This document shows, piece after piece, positions 31,630-43,189 of a stretch of 64,000 nt of DNA. The notes under the pieces are model-generated. The model was not told the DNA's origin. It searched no databases and saw only the letters and a list, made by a program, of their open reading frames with translations. Made by a program: the position numbers and the translations under genes. Source of the DNA: Periplaneta americana (lineage: Eukaryota; Arthropoda; Insecta; Blattodea; Blattidae). Numbering within the stretch: the first letter of the stretch is position 1; every line of letters starts with the position of its first letter. The stretch is from the NCBI RefSeq assembly GCF_040183065.1, contig NW_027185499.1, positions 2,232,001 to 2,296,000 of the forward strand, read 5' to 3'.

Positions 31630-31829
31630 GTAAGTTATTCTGTAGATTATAACAAGGTCAATGACATTATTGTTCCTCGGAAAAAATCAATATTTTCGCG
31701 TCTGCGCACATCTCACAATTTACAAGCGATGCACAAGGTCACTTCCACTCTTCAGTTAGATATGAATAAAATGAATACTTCTGAATAATTTCAAGTTAGA
31801 AATATGGTCGAGCATAAAAAGTCGTATGA

Positions 31830-32190
31830 AACTTGCCTATAATGGTAATTAAGATGCTCGTATGAAAATTATGAAACTTACTTGCGCTCGTTTCATAAAC
31901 AAACATACTCGCCTCTTAAGTACTATCATTATAGGCTCGTTGCATAATGTACTATTAGGCTTTAGGCGTAATTTAGTGTTGGCACAAGCTGTTTATCAAA
32001 GTGCATGATGTATTCTTCTTTACTATCCAATCATCTACAGCGTAATGGTAAACTCAACTACAGATTACAGAGGCAAGCAGGCTGCCAGTGCACTACATTC
32101 TGCGCCGACAAAGATCCTGCACCTTGCGCACAGAAGTAACACAGCGTGCTTGCGACTTGGTTGATGATGACTTAAATATTTATCCATATA
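31830..32190. other. Non-coding DNA
   Basis: No coding similarity, TIRs or microsatellites recognised. Contains aagatgctcgtatgaaa and a related gcgctcgtttcataa, which look like part of an unidentified repeat. Confidence 0.4.
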
Positions 32191-32199
32191 ACCATTAAA

Positions 32200-33860
32200 C
32201 ATTGGGAAACTTGAAACAACTATTATTAACGAGAACTGCTTGAAAAATATTTCCTTAGTCGATTCTTAAATTGGTTTGATGTCTGACATATCTCGGTAGG
32301 GAATTCCAGAGTTGAGGAACAGCCGCATTGAAAGAAGATGAGCATGAGGATGTTCAGCGGCAAGGACAATGCTGGGAGTGCTGTGATCGTGTGTCTAGAT
32401 TATGTGGTGGATCAATTTTGAAAACGAGCTAGACAAGAGTGGAGAAATGCAATACATGAAAGAAGAGGAAATGTCAGTGGATTTTTTTGTGATCTTCTAG
32501 ATGGAGCCGGGACAACATTTCGAGGGATGGTGTTATGTGATCAGCCCCGCGAATATTGCAGGCAAAACATTGCAGTCTCTGCATCAAAGTAACACTTAGA
32601 CCAGTAAACAGAATATCACAGTAATTGAAGTGGCGCATCATGAGTGTTTGCACTAAAATCTTTTTCAGGAAAAAGGGAAGAAAGTTCTTCAACTGCTTAA
32701 ACAAGTGGATTAGTAAGAATACTTTCTTAGAAGTTTCTGCAACTTGAATGTTCCAATTTAAACTTTTATCCATATAAGGTTCTTCACTTATTTACTGAAC
32801 GGAATTTCGGTGCCATTTATTTTAATCGGAGACACATTTGATATAGTAATAGTGCTTAACAAACGTCAATGACCACAATTATTGACTGTGATTTTTATGG
32901 ATTTAGTTTAAGTCGGAATTTCCGTGTCCATATCCAAATTGAGTCGAGATCGTCATTAATTTTAGATATTGCATCATTTATTTTGTCAGTGTGGAATTTT
33001 ATGTATACTTGAAGGTCGTCTGCGTAGAAATGGTGTCGGCAGTACCAGTACTTTAAAGATTGTAGTTTGTATAGACTGAAAATAATAGAAGCCCAAGAAA
33101 TGATCCCCCCTAACCTCACGGCCTGCCAAGAGAAAGAACAATTTCCAGCTATCACATTTTGTTGGCAGCCATTAAAGTGAAACACAAACCACAGGACATG
33201 TTCTTCTAGGTGTAGATGTCTGAGTTTACAGATTAACAGGTCAACGTCTACAGAACTGAAGGCTTTGCTGAAGTCAAGTAAAGTCATTCTTGTCAATTTA
33301 CGTCTGTCCCAGGCCTCACACAGATCTTCCATGACTTTAAGTAATGCAACACTTGTGTTATGTCTGACCCTGAAACTTGAGTAGAAAAGTTTGTACTTGT
33401 TTAAGTAGTCTGTCAGTTGCTTGTGTACAATGCTTTGGATAAGACAGAATGATGATAGGTCTACGGTCATGAGATGTCTGTGGTTTAGTCTTGGGAAGTG
33501 GGTGGACAAAAGTGACCTTCCATTGTTGTGGGCAAGTCGAAGTCATAACTGAGGCATTGAAAATGTGAGTCACAGTCGGTAATATTACCTCCATTATTTT
33601 GTTTAATAACGAAATGTTGCCGTGGTCCGGTCCTTCTGTTGTAGGTAGTTGTGTTTCCTTTCAAGGCTTTCTTCACGTCAGATTGTGTAATGTACGAAAA
33701 GTGAAATTTTTCTCTTGAGGAGATGGTCCATAGGTTAAAGTTCAGCAATTATTTGCTGTTTGTCGATGGAGCTAGGGATTGTACGGTGAGTTTTCGTAAA
33801 GTGGTCATTGAGACATTCCAGTGAGATTTAGTTGCAGTCTACCTGGATAACAGTATGTAT
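32200..33860 (-). pseudogene. CR1-like LINE reverse transcriptase
   Basis: Minus-strand segments in several frames: DVKKALKG (about 33680); AVMTSTCPQQWK with VHPLPK (33560-33470); HRPIS-type RRPIIIL; FRVRHNTSVALLKVMEDL (about 33350); LLDFSKAFSSVDVDLL (about 33270); FYADDLQVYIKFH (about 33010), the catalytic motif; and LDSIWIWTRKFRLKLNP. Downstream, 32773-32474 has LNWNIQVAETSKKVF, MMRHFNYCDILFTGL and QRLQCFACNIRG, followed by a decayed FNAAVPQLWNSLP region (about 32350). The order matches CR1-like proteins. The endonuclease is missing. Confidence 0.8.
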
Positions 33861-34699
33861 AGTGTAAAATTCCAACTAATATACACAATAAAGTAAATCA
33901 AAATCATTTTACAGCGTTTACTCACCTTACAGGGTCCTTAGGAAACATAAAAAATGAGAGTTCTGGCGTTTTCCACTGGTTGTTGCTACAATTAAAAGCA
34001 CTGCATACTGACCCTTTGCAGGGAGTCATTTTAGGATTAACTTCGTATCAAAATACTGTAGAAAAAGTTTTCTGCAATAAGAATTGTTTATTAAGTGTAG
34101 TCATGACTAGCATGTGCTTATTATCTACTGTCTTTTCTGACCGAACTACATAGAACGAAGCTTACTGGTCATCACAAAGGCAACATTAAATGATTCGAGT
34201 TTCATGACTGTGAACACCAGTCAAGATGGAGAACAATAATTATAATCCAGCTGAAAACCATGAAGGTATAAACAACGTCCTTCCAGGTAAAGCGAAGAGT
34301 ATGACAGAATCACTGAAGAAGACTTCTGGCCAAAGGGAGTCTATGTAAGGCAATTCATTTTTCATCAACAACAGTTTAATGGCGCATGACTTTGAGGAGA
34401 AATCAAATTTAAGCAAATTCCAACTGAATAATGCTGTACAACATAGGATTAAAAAACGCCCTCACAATGTCGTCAAAGGATATTACTGAAGACTAAGACT
34501 TATAATGCTAACAGAAACCATGCTAGTAAATATAGTCGATCTACCAGGCCTTTATGCAGTTCATGCACTCACCCAAGAAAATCAAAGAGGCAGCTCATCT
34601 GCCCTGGAAGGAATGCGGAGTTGGGGGTAGTTTCGTAATAGTAGTGGAGGGGGTGGATGGAGAGAGAGAAAGTTTGAAAATAGAAATACAATGTGGCAT
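33861..34699. other. Non-coding DNA, nothing recognised
   Basis: No open frame with recognisable motifs on either strand and no obvious inverted repeats. Confidence 0.4.
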
Positions 34700-35146
34700 G
34701 CATTATAAAAACATTGACTGACCAATTCTGTGTCGCATTACAATGGAGTAGGTAGCTAATTTTGAATCATTTTCATCATCATCATCATCATTGCTCCTAT
34801 CATCACTATCGTCTTCTTTATACAAAGAAATAATCAGATTATCCACTACTGCAGGCACAGTATTATGCCGAAATCTATATTGGCTCTCCACTTTTAATGT
34901 ATGTTGACAATAACCCTTCCAGTTCTCTTTGGGGCAATCCCGGTTTCTTTCCTAATTTTCTTTTCTAATTTGTTTTAACGTAAATTCAGACAAAACAGTG
35001 TGCAGTAATATGCTGCGTGTTTAGTGCCTGAGTAACTAAATGTGTAAGACTCTTATTCTTGGCTTCATTATCACACGTTTCTATTACTTTAGCTATTATT
35101 TCACGTACTTGAGAATGAATTACCTTCTTTTTCTTAGGAGCCGGCA
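34700..35146 (-). pseudogene. IS630-type transposase with the catalytic core deleted
   Basis: ATG 35146 starts MPAPKKKKVIHSQVREIIAK, ETCDNEAKNKSLTHLVTQA, the N-terminal region of a Tc1/IS630-like transposase family. At about 35000 this runs directly into a C-terminal part: RELEGLLSTYIKS in one frame, and ESQYRFRHN..PAVVDNLII with an acidic D-rich tail in another (34891-34703). The whole DDE domain between them is absent, so this is a deletion derivative. Confidence 0.5.
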
Positions 35147-35149
35147 TGA

Positions 35150-35697
35150 TTAGGTACACTTAAGTCTAAATTTAGTTGCTATATACAGATACGCTTACAG
35201 ATACACTTAGTCTCTCTATATATGCAAACTCTACACACGAAAATTTTATTGCTACGTCTTAGCCTTGAATATATATTTACATCAGCAATTCTATTAACTA
35301 GAGAAAACAAACGTTCACCTCCATCTTCCACATATAAATGGAGAGAAATGTTTTTTGAAGAAAATAGGCCTAGAAAGGGGATAAGGGTCATTCCATAGTT
35401 ACACACGTAACATTTTTGAAGTAATTAACTATGATCTTTGCAGGATATTTAATTGAATACTTAGTAGTTCATAAAAAATACATTACTGTCTTTTAACATA
35501 AGCATTCCTAAATATTAACACAAATTCTTAATGAAAAGGAATAATTAATAATGTAAAAAATATGAAATATTGTATGCCACTTGATTTATTACCAAAATGG
35601 AAAATGTTCATATCATTGTGCCAAATGACATAAATGCATTCACTTGTTTTCCATATAATTAAGACACTTGTTTAGTACATGTAACTGCTAAATCACG
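35150..35697. other. Non-coding DNA with a gggtcattccat end motif
   Basis: gggtcattccat at 35388-35399 is the inverse of atggaatgaccc at 39610-39625. The two could be ends of one larger element (see findings). Otherwise AT-rich without genes. Confidence 0.35.
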
Positions 35698-36293
35698 AAC
35701 TTCAAATATCTTGGAGCAACAGTAACAAGTATAAATGATACTCGGGAGGAAATTAAACATAGAATAAATATGGGAAATGCCTGTTATTATTCGGTTGAGA
35801 AGCTTTTATCATCCAGTCTGCTGTCAAAAAATCCGAAAGTTAGAATTTATAAAACAGTTATATTACAGGTTGTTCTGTATGGTTATGAAACTTGGACTCT
35901 CACTTTGAGAGAGGAACATAGGTTAAGGGTGTTTGAGAATAAGGTGCTTAGGAAAATATTTGGGGCTAAGAGGGATGAAGTTACAGGAGAATGGAGAAAG
36001 TTACACAACACAGAACTGCACGCATTGTATTCTTCACCTGACATAATTAGGAACAATAAATCCAGACGTTTGAGATGGGCAGGGCATGTAGCACGTACGG
36101 GCGAATCCAGAAATGCATATAGAGTGTTAGTTGGGAGGCCGAGACGTAGATGGGAGGATAATATTAAAATGGATTTGAGGGAGGTGGGATACGATGATAG
36201 AGACTGGATTGATCTTGCTCAGGATAGGGACCAATGGCGGGCTTATGTGAGGGCGGCAATGAACCTCCGGGTTCCTTAAAAGCCAGTAAGTAA
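35698..36293 (+). pseudogene. RTE-B LINE 3' fragment with internal deletion
   Basis: Starts at FKYLGATVT and is open from 35770 to 36279: [42 protein letters not shown], then [10 protein letters not shown] and the normal end MNLRVP. Between VLVGRP and RRRWED the nine codons EGKRPLGRP are missing, a 27-base in-frame deletion between two copies of ggaggcc. GCETW is changed to GYETW. The (agta)n tail follows the stop. Confidence 0.88.
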
Positions 36294-36299
36294 GTATAA

Positions 36300-36620
36300 T
36301 ACAGTACATTACTTCTTCTAAAGACTTGTATACTATGCCTACACTTCTTGTTATACAAAACAACACTAGATTACACTAAAATGCACGGTCCACGGTTTAC
36401 AACCATATGTGGTGATATTTCCTGTATAATGTCATGACGAATATACCAATGTGTCAGCCATTTGTAGTACTTCCCTTCCTTGGACATCACAGACACTTTC
36501 ACTTCTTCGCCACCACAAGCTTTTGTAACCTCACCTGTATATTTGATGTCATTTTTTTACTACATCAACGACTAGGCTATTTAGTGTCAATGGGATTGGT
36601 GATAGCGAAATGGTATTTGG
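36300..36620. other. Non-coding DNA
   Basis: The open frame 36434-36628 has no recognisable motif and I treat it as incidental. Confidence 0.35.
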
Positions 36621-36623
36621 TGA

Positions 36624-36712
36624 GATGAGGCCGAGGATTCGCCATAGATTACCCGACATTTGCCTTACGGTGGGAGAAAACCTCGGAAAAAACCCAATCA
36701 AGTAATCAGCCC
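36624..36712 (-). mobile_element. SINE-like family B fragment
   Basis: The inverse of the 3' third of the element at 1081-1352: gatgaggccgaggattcgcc, gattacccgacatttgcctt and aaaacctcggaaaaaaccca correspond to its end. The 5' two thirds are missing. Confidence 0.7.
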
Positions 36713-37530
36713 AACTTAATTCTTGAAAATACTATCAAAAAATGTTCAAAATGTATAAACACTTATATCAATAGAACAACTACTATAGATTTAAAAAGGC
36801 CTATGTTTTAGAATTGCTAAATGATACCTAGGGTGAGTTAATTGATGTTATTAAATAAAACGATTTTAAATTAATATCAGAAATTTAGTACCATTTATCT
36901 AATGTGCCAATAATCACGTCAATTTATTTATACATAGGCCTAGTATGGTGGCTATCTACTTACCATAAAAATGTACTGTATAAGCTTGTTTTTTTTATAT
37001 GAAATAAATTAACATAAAGCAATTTTTGTAAGTTTTTAATTCAAGGAATTAAAAAATAATAAATATTTTATACGAACTCTAGGCATAAATTGTTTTATGC
37101 TAATTTTAGGCCTACACACTATATTTTGACAACAATTGTTATTGTTTAGTCAACTGTCCAAAGAAAGGTGTGAACCTCACAAGTGATACCAAGAAGGCAC
37201 CATTTATGAGGCAACTAGGCCAGGAGATAATGCGGTAGCGTGACCAGTTCTTTTCCCCCTTAAAACAGTTATGGAACACTTATTTTCAAGAGTGTTTAAC
37301 CTACAGTATATGTACATTGAAAAAAACGCACAGGTGCGTGTGCACACACACACACACACAATTATCTAAATCAACAATAAGTATTTGAAATTTCATTACT
37401 AATTATGTTTAGGCTTCCAATGAGAATAACAATTGTAACTGGATTTTAGGGTAAAATTTGGTCACACATGAACATAACATTTTTCTTCGTTTGTACATAA
37501 ATCAAAATGTTGTCCATATAAGAAGTTGAT
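36713..37530. other. Non-coding AT-rich DNA with a (CA)n microsatellite
   Basis: A (CA)n run lies at about 37334-37361. Short ggcctac/taggcct motifs recur, as elsewhere in this DNA. No gene seen. Confidence 0.45.
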
Positions 37531-37930
37531 TTCGGAATATGTATTTTATAAACTTTGTGTTAAATTTCTATCGTACCTGTTAACATGTTTCGACCTATTT
37601 ATGGGAAATCTTCAGAACTGGTCGTTGTTGGTTTTGGCGCCTATTGTTTTGTTTCCTGTGAGGGTGTGTTCGTGAGATGTAGTGTAGTCAAAGAGTGTGT
37701 GTGTTCCGAAGTTGAGTTGTATGTTGAGAATTTCATTGCGGTGTATTTTTGTGTATCTGTATATTTCATATTGTTCTAGTGTGTTTAGTTTCTGCTTTTT
37801 GGTTGGATGTGTAGTAGTAGTCTGTGTTGATGTCTTTGTAGGTATGGTTAGCATTTGTGATGTTCTGCATATGTGGAGGTGTTTTGTAATTTTGTTATGG
37901 CTGTGATGTGTTCCTTGTAACGTGTTTCAA
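37531..37930 (-). pseudogene. Penelope-like element C-terminal arm (inverted copy)
   Basis: The minus strand encodes FETRYKEHITAITKL and STYAEHH, then a frame change. The open stretch 37854-37612 follows, with QKLNTLEQYEIYRYTKIHRN, EILNIQLNFGTHTLFD and a hydrophilic end. R.KEH followed by AEH, then LN.LE..EIY, is the GIY-YIG endonuclease C-terminus of Penelope-like retroelements. This arm faces a second arm starting at 37931, so two element ends lie in inverted orientation. The RT domain is absent. Confidence 0.7.
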
Positions 37931-39117
37931 ATGATCTACAGAGACATCAACACAGACATGGAGTTACTACACATCCAACCACAAAGCCAGAAACTAAACA
38001 CATTAGAACAATATGAAATATACAGACACACAAAAACACTTACTTACTTACAAATGGCTTTTAAAGAACCCGGAAGTTCATTGCCGCCCTTACATAAGCC
38101 CGCCATCGGTCCCTATCCTGTGCAAGATTAATCCATTCTCTATCATCATATCCCACCTCCCTCAAATCCATTTTAATATTATCCTCCCATCTACGTCTCG
38201 GCCTCCCTAAAGGTCTTTTTCCCTCCGGTCTCCCAACTAACACTCTATATGCATTTCTGGATTCATCCATACGTGCTACATGCCCTGCCCATCTCAACCG
38301 TCTGGATTTAATGTTCCTAATTGTGTCAGGTGAAGAATACAATGCGTTAAGTTCTGCATTGTGTAACTTTCTCCATTCTCCTGTAACTTCATCCCTCTTA
38401 GCCCCAAATATTTTCCTAAGCACCTTATTCTCAAACACCCTTAACCTATGTTCCTCTCTCAGAGTGAGAGTCCAAGTTTCACAACCATATAGAAAAACCG
38501 GTAATATAACTGTTTTATAAATACTAACTTTCAGATTTTTTGACAGCAGACTGGGTGATAAAAGCTTCTCAACCGAATAATAACGCGCATTTCCCATATT
38601 TATTCTGCGTTTAATTTCCTCCCGAGTGCCATTTATATTTGTTACTGTTGCTCCAAGATATTTGAATTTTTCCACCTCTTCGAAGGATAAATCTCCAATT
38701 TTTATAGTTCCATTTCGTACAATATTCTGGTCACGAAACATAATCATATACTTTGTCTTTTCGGGATTTCCTTCCAAATGAATCGCTTTACTTGCTTCAA
38801 GTAAAATTTCCGTGTTTTCCCTAATCGTTTGTGTATTTTCTCCTAACATATTCACGTCATCCGCATAGACAAGAAGCTGATGTAACCCATTCAATTCCAA
38901 ACCCCAATGAAATTCTCAACACACAACTCAACTTCGGAAAACACACACTCTTTGACTCTACACTACATCACACGAACGCACCCTCACAGGAAACAAAACA
39001 AGAGGCGCCAAGACCAACAACGACTAGTTCTGAGGATGACCCATAAAAGGTCGAAACATGTCAACAGGTACGATAGAAATTTAACACAAGAAAGTTTATA
39101 AAATACATATTCCGAAG
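37931..39117 (+). pseudogene. Penelope-like element C-terminal arm, split by an RTE-B LINE
   Basis: Plus strand: YRDINTDMELLHIQPQSQKL and NTLEQYEIYRHTK (37935-38039). The RTE-B LINE (38040-38904) interrupts. The arm then resumes as [19 protein letters not shown], a T-H-rich stretch and a stop near 39044, and non-coding sequence to 39117 (aaaatacatattccgaa) matches the inverse of 37531-37550. It starts further into the gene than the left arm, so the inverted repeat is asymmetric. Confidence 0.7.
38040..38904 (-). mobile_element. RTE-B LINE, 5' truncated, inside the Penelope arm
   Basis: The minus-strand frame 38900-38061 is open over 279 codons from [20 protein letters not shown] through [34 protein letters not shown] and [11 protein letters not shown] to MNFRVL, followed by the (aagt)n tail. 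It contains the catalytic YADD but lacks all upstream RT motifs. The target was the KTHPNEILN-coding region of the Penelope arm. I found no clean TSD. Confidence 0.9.
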
Positions 39118-39162
39118 TGATACAATGTTAAAAGTCGTGTAATCAAGATGTAGAAGTTGATT

Positions 39163-39885
39163 GTTGTATGATGTGCCTCACTTTTACATTTATGAAACAT
39201 TAAAAAAATGAAATGGTTTTGAAGAAATATAAACAAATGTCCATTTGAGCGTGAAACACAAACTCTCAACCTTTCTTTGTAATAATTGTAATCAAGCACG
39301 AAATAATCATTGTTTTACGTTTCTATGCATTATAATTATTAACAAAGGTCAGTACTTCATTATTAATTGAATTTAACATACATAAGTAATGATTTATTTG
39401 CCTTAAATGTGCATTCAAATATGTGACTTCTAATAGATAATTTCGCGCTCTTAAACCACAAACTTCTTGGTGCTTTTTCTCCCACTTACGTGTTGTTACA
39501 CAATCAGTGTTGTCAGATTCAAAAAATTCGGATCATAACGAAAAAAAATGACAATTAACAAGCAGAGATTCGTGAGATTTTTATTTTTCGTGAAAATGTC
39601 GCATTTTCATGGAATGACCCATTAAGCAGAGTGTATTCGCCCGAAAAGTACCGTTAGCCAGCCGCTTGCTCCAAGGTTAGCCTCACACCCCTCAAAACAA
39701 TCACCCCTAACTTCTCCAAGGTTCAGGGCAGATGATGTGTGTCACCGATAGTACGCATCAGTGAAGTTTCTTGCTTTTACGAGAGGATTGGAAACCAATA
39801 AAAATCCATACAGAAGAAAACGTCGTCGTAATTAAAACGAACCACATATCAATTGTCAGAGTCTATGTCTACTGTGATGCTATAG
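39163..39885. other. Non-coding DNA
   Basis: Contains the atggaatgaccc motif (39610-39625) noted under 35150. No gene recognised. Confidence 0.4.
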
Positions 39886-39889
39886 CAAG

Positions 39890-40720
39890 CTGTCATACAT
39901 ATAAACCCAGATGGCAATAGACATTCAGAGTATCTCCACAGTCAACTGCAAGATAAAATTCGAACATTGGTTCAATAAAGAGTGTTCGGAGATATGTAAG
40001 GCCAACTGAACGTCCTTCATAGAGGCAGAGCCTCCAAAAATGGACCCACTGAATTATGCGAAAAAACACAGGACGTAAGATTCTCCAGAAGACAACTAAA
40101 TCGGTGTATAGCGAAAATGAGGCTAATCTGGCAGCAGAAGACATAAAAAACTCTTTCTCTGCCCAGAAAAGAAAACCCTTGCCCCCTACAAAAGGAATTC
40201 ACATCCTATACAGGAAATGCACTTCTCACAAAATGGCAAGAAAGCAACAGACTGAACACAAAAATGAAAATAGGAGAGAGGAACTCAAAATCATCCACCC
40301 ATTACATGGAAGTGAAGGATACTACCACACAACTGAAAAATAAGACAGCCAGTCCAAATGAGCACATAAAGCAATCAGCCTAGCTACTCCTAGACACCCG
40401 GACATCACTGCTGATGGAATGTTTTTCATCCAGCACCATCCCAGAAGACTGGAGACACTGTGATATCAAAATCTTGTAAAGAGCAAAGGCAACGTGAATG
40501 ATCCAAACATAAACAGAGGAAACCCTGGAAAACAATAGCTTCACACTGCTAACATCAGAGGAATAGTAAGAATATGCTCTAGGTTGTAAACACCCTGTTA
40601 CAAAAGATTTGACAAGAGTTCCAGAAAGGGAGCTGTGTAACATATCTTCATTGACTTCAGCAAACAGATGCCCACACCACAGCCACAGTGAGGGGCACAC
40701 GTCCAAGTGAATGGCAAACA
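39890..40720 (+). pseudogene. Decayed LINE reverse transcriptase fragment
   Basis: Motifs in shifting frames: SPNEHIKQSA (about 40350), CFSSSTIPEDWRHCDIKIL (40425-40480), NDPNINRGNP (about 40497) and IFIDFSKQMP (about 40640). The stretch C....IP.DWR...IKILYK.KG...DPN.YRGI is the finger/palm region of a LINE RT. No YADD box follows. An open frame at 40056-40343 covers the basic linker upstream. It ends close to the hAT element at 40800. Confidence 0.55.
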
Positions 40721-41399
40721 GTTGGCGTCCTGTCTTCCTTTTCGTGTTTTGTTAACAAATAAGTGTGATTCGTTCACCTCAACTACATGTCTTACACAGT
40801 AATTGAAATACTTTGAATTTCGTAATTTGTAAGGATTTTCGAAAGTATTTTGTATTTAAATGCATAAAACTGATGTATTTTGTATTTCAAATACTCAAAA
40901 TACTTTCTTCTTCTTATTGTCCTTCAAGTTTTGGATTTGGATTTGAAGAATGAACTTTTGTCTTATTTGCCTACCCATTTCAGATGTGCTAGCCATACAC
41001 TTACGTTTCTTGCCACAACTGATTTCCTTAACACTAGGAGGACCAGAGATACTGTCTACCTACAAGGACCGGACCCGTCATTTTGACGGGTGCAGGTTTA
41101 ACAGGTTTTCTTTCCAAATATTTAACACTTTTGAATAGGAATGTTTATTTATATAATTTTTTAATGCTTTTAAAGTATATGTATGATTTCTCTAGGATAT
41201 GACATTTTTTAAATTTCAGTAACTATTGAATTCATCTTAAAAAATCTAAGTACAAAAATGAAAGAAATAATTTCCATATTTAAACACTATGCATTACACT
41301 ATAAACAAGAACAACAAAAATAAGCTTCCTTTCATGATTGTTTATTCAAAGCCACCAGCTGCATCACATCACCTTACACAGGCACACTCGGAACTTGCT

Positions 41400-43007
41400 A
41401 AGCATGGTCCACACACATACTTAAAGCACTTCGACACTGATTTTCACTTCTGTTCTTCCCTCTGCATCCTCCATTCTGACATGTCTTGCGGACATTGCTC
41501 TGCTGAAGAATTCTTTCAGGAAGAGGGGCTGGTGGTCTAGTGGTTAAATATCTGGCTGCTAGTTCTTCTCTCAACTTGAATATGAACTGGTGCCAAGACA
41601 CATTGTCACCTGTTACCTTCTGTACAGAATCCATGCGTTGATTGCGGCAGGTCCAGCACATTGAAAAACACTTGCATAGGCCATCTAGGGCATCCGTATT
41701 TCACAGTGTAAAGTCGAGCCATTTGATCTACGGTGTCAACACCACACTTAGTTTCAGTATAGAACATCACTGTTTCAGGTAGCTTTTTTTGATGCTGCTC
41801 ATTGATGGTAACTGTGTTGTGTATTGTGCTCAACAGGAGTACATTCTTGTTCTTTTTACACTGATAGGAGGTTAGGGTCATGTCACCTGACTTGTAAATA
41901 GTGGTACTGTGCAAGGGCACTGTAGGTGATTTTGCCGATGGAGGAACTTCCCGTCTACACGTTTCCAGTGTACCGACTATGCTAATACTATTGTGTTTCA
42001 AATTTTCTCCAAGATTTTGCCGTGAAGAAATTGTCGCATGTAATATTTCTTCCCTTAGAAAGGTAGGGCTCTGCCAGACGCATTACAACATGTTCTGCTA
42101 ACGGTACACTGCAGGACACTCCTCATCTCTACCAAGGTAAGGAAAACCGTTCACCAAGTATTTAGAGCTTGTATCAACAGCCAGCCAAAACTTGTCTGGT
42201 TTGCTGTTCATGTACTGCATGAATGGGCAGCGAGCCTTGCAAGGAAACAACTGTTCATCCACAGTGACATAACAAGCAATTGGCAATGAAGGTATTGCAT
42301 ATAGGAGTAGCAGCTGAGATCGTGTGGCTTTCTCGTCAAATCGCAGAAACCACAAAATTTCACTAAATTGATGTTTACTCATGGTGTTTCGAAAAAATGC
42401 TGGTCCCCAAACCTGCGACCATAACAATTTTAGGAGAAAGTTTTTGCGCCATATACTCCTCTCACATACATAAGAGAAATAGCAGCTTCCAATGCTTCAA
42501 TACTAATGGTCCAGCTGTCATCTTGTAATTCCTGACATGCTCTTTTTTCAGTGCATCTTTTTATATTCAGAAGCATGCAGTCATCAATTAGAAGTTTCCA
42601 TGCACTCGAGTGCTTACCATTTATGACGGACCTCTTCGCATGGCCTGTAGGTCCAGGGACTTCTGTCACGATATTCTGTCGTGCTCTTCTTCCAGGTGCA
42701 GTTTGTGGAGGAATAACATCCATTGTGTCCCATCAGCAGCAGTCTCAACACTTCCTAGGACAGGATTGTTTGTTACCTGAGAACAATTTCGTCCTCGGCC
42801 TCTGCCACGGCCACCTCTGGTAGTTGGAACATTAGGAGCCAGTGGTAATGAAGCAGCTGAAAACATAATTAATAAATTATATACTTTTATGTTAGAGACA
42901 CAATTCAATCCAGGAACTAGAGTTACAAAGATTTTTTCACATTGCTGTTGTGGTAATTAGAATTGAAGTAACATATTACTGGTATTTATAAGAAATATGG
43001 TGATGAA

Positions 43008-43048
<41 letters not shown>

Positions 43049-43128
43049 AACGAATAAATAATAACAATAAATAATGATGGTAATAATAATAATAATACGA
43101 CAACGAATAAATAATAACAATAAATAAT

Positions 43129-43189
<61 letters not shown>

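Larger units (their letters stand above)
29605..31817. repeat. Uncharacterised element with inverted ends, split by an RTE-B LINE
   Basis: ttatgctcgaccat at 29605-29618 is the exact inverse of atggtcgagcataa at 31804-31817. Removing the LINE (29906-31629) leaves about 490 bp of non-coding sequence between these ends. I saw no TSD outside the inverted ends. It may be a MITE. Confidence 0.45.

Noticed and set aside
34786..34800. tcatcatcatcatcatcat run as regulatory element
   Set aside because: It encodes the acidic tail of a decayed transposase on the minus strand.
40056..40343. 95-codon plus ORF as a small host gene
   Set aside because: It lies in register with decayed LINE RT codons downstream and has the basic composition of a LINE linker.
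41520..41560. tRNA A-box-like ggtggtctagtggttaaata
   Set aside because: It lies within piggyBac transposase coding sequence and has no B-box or tail.
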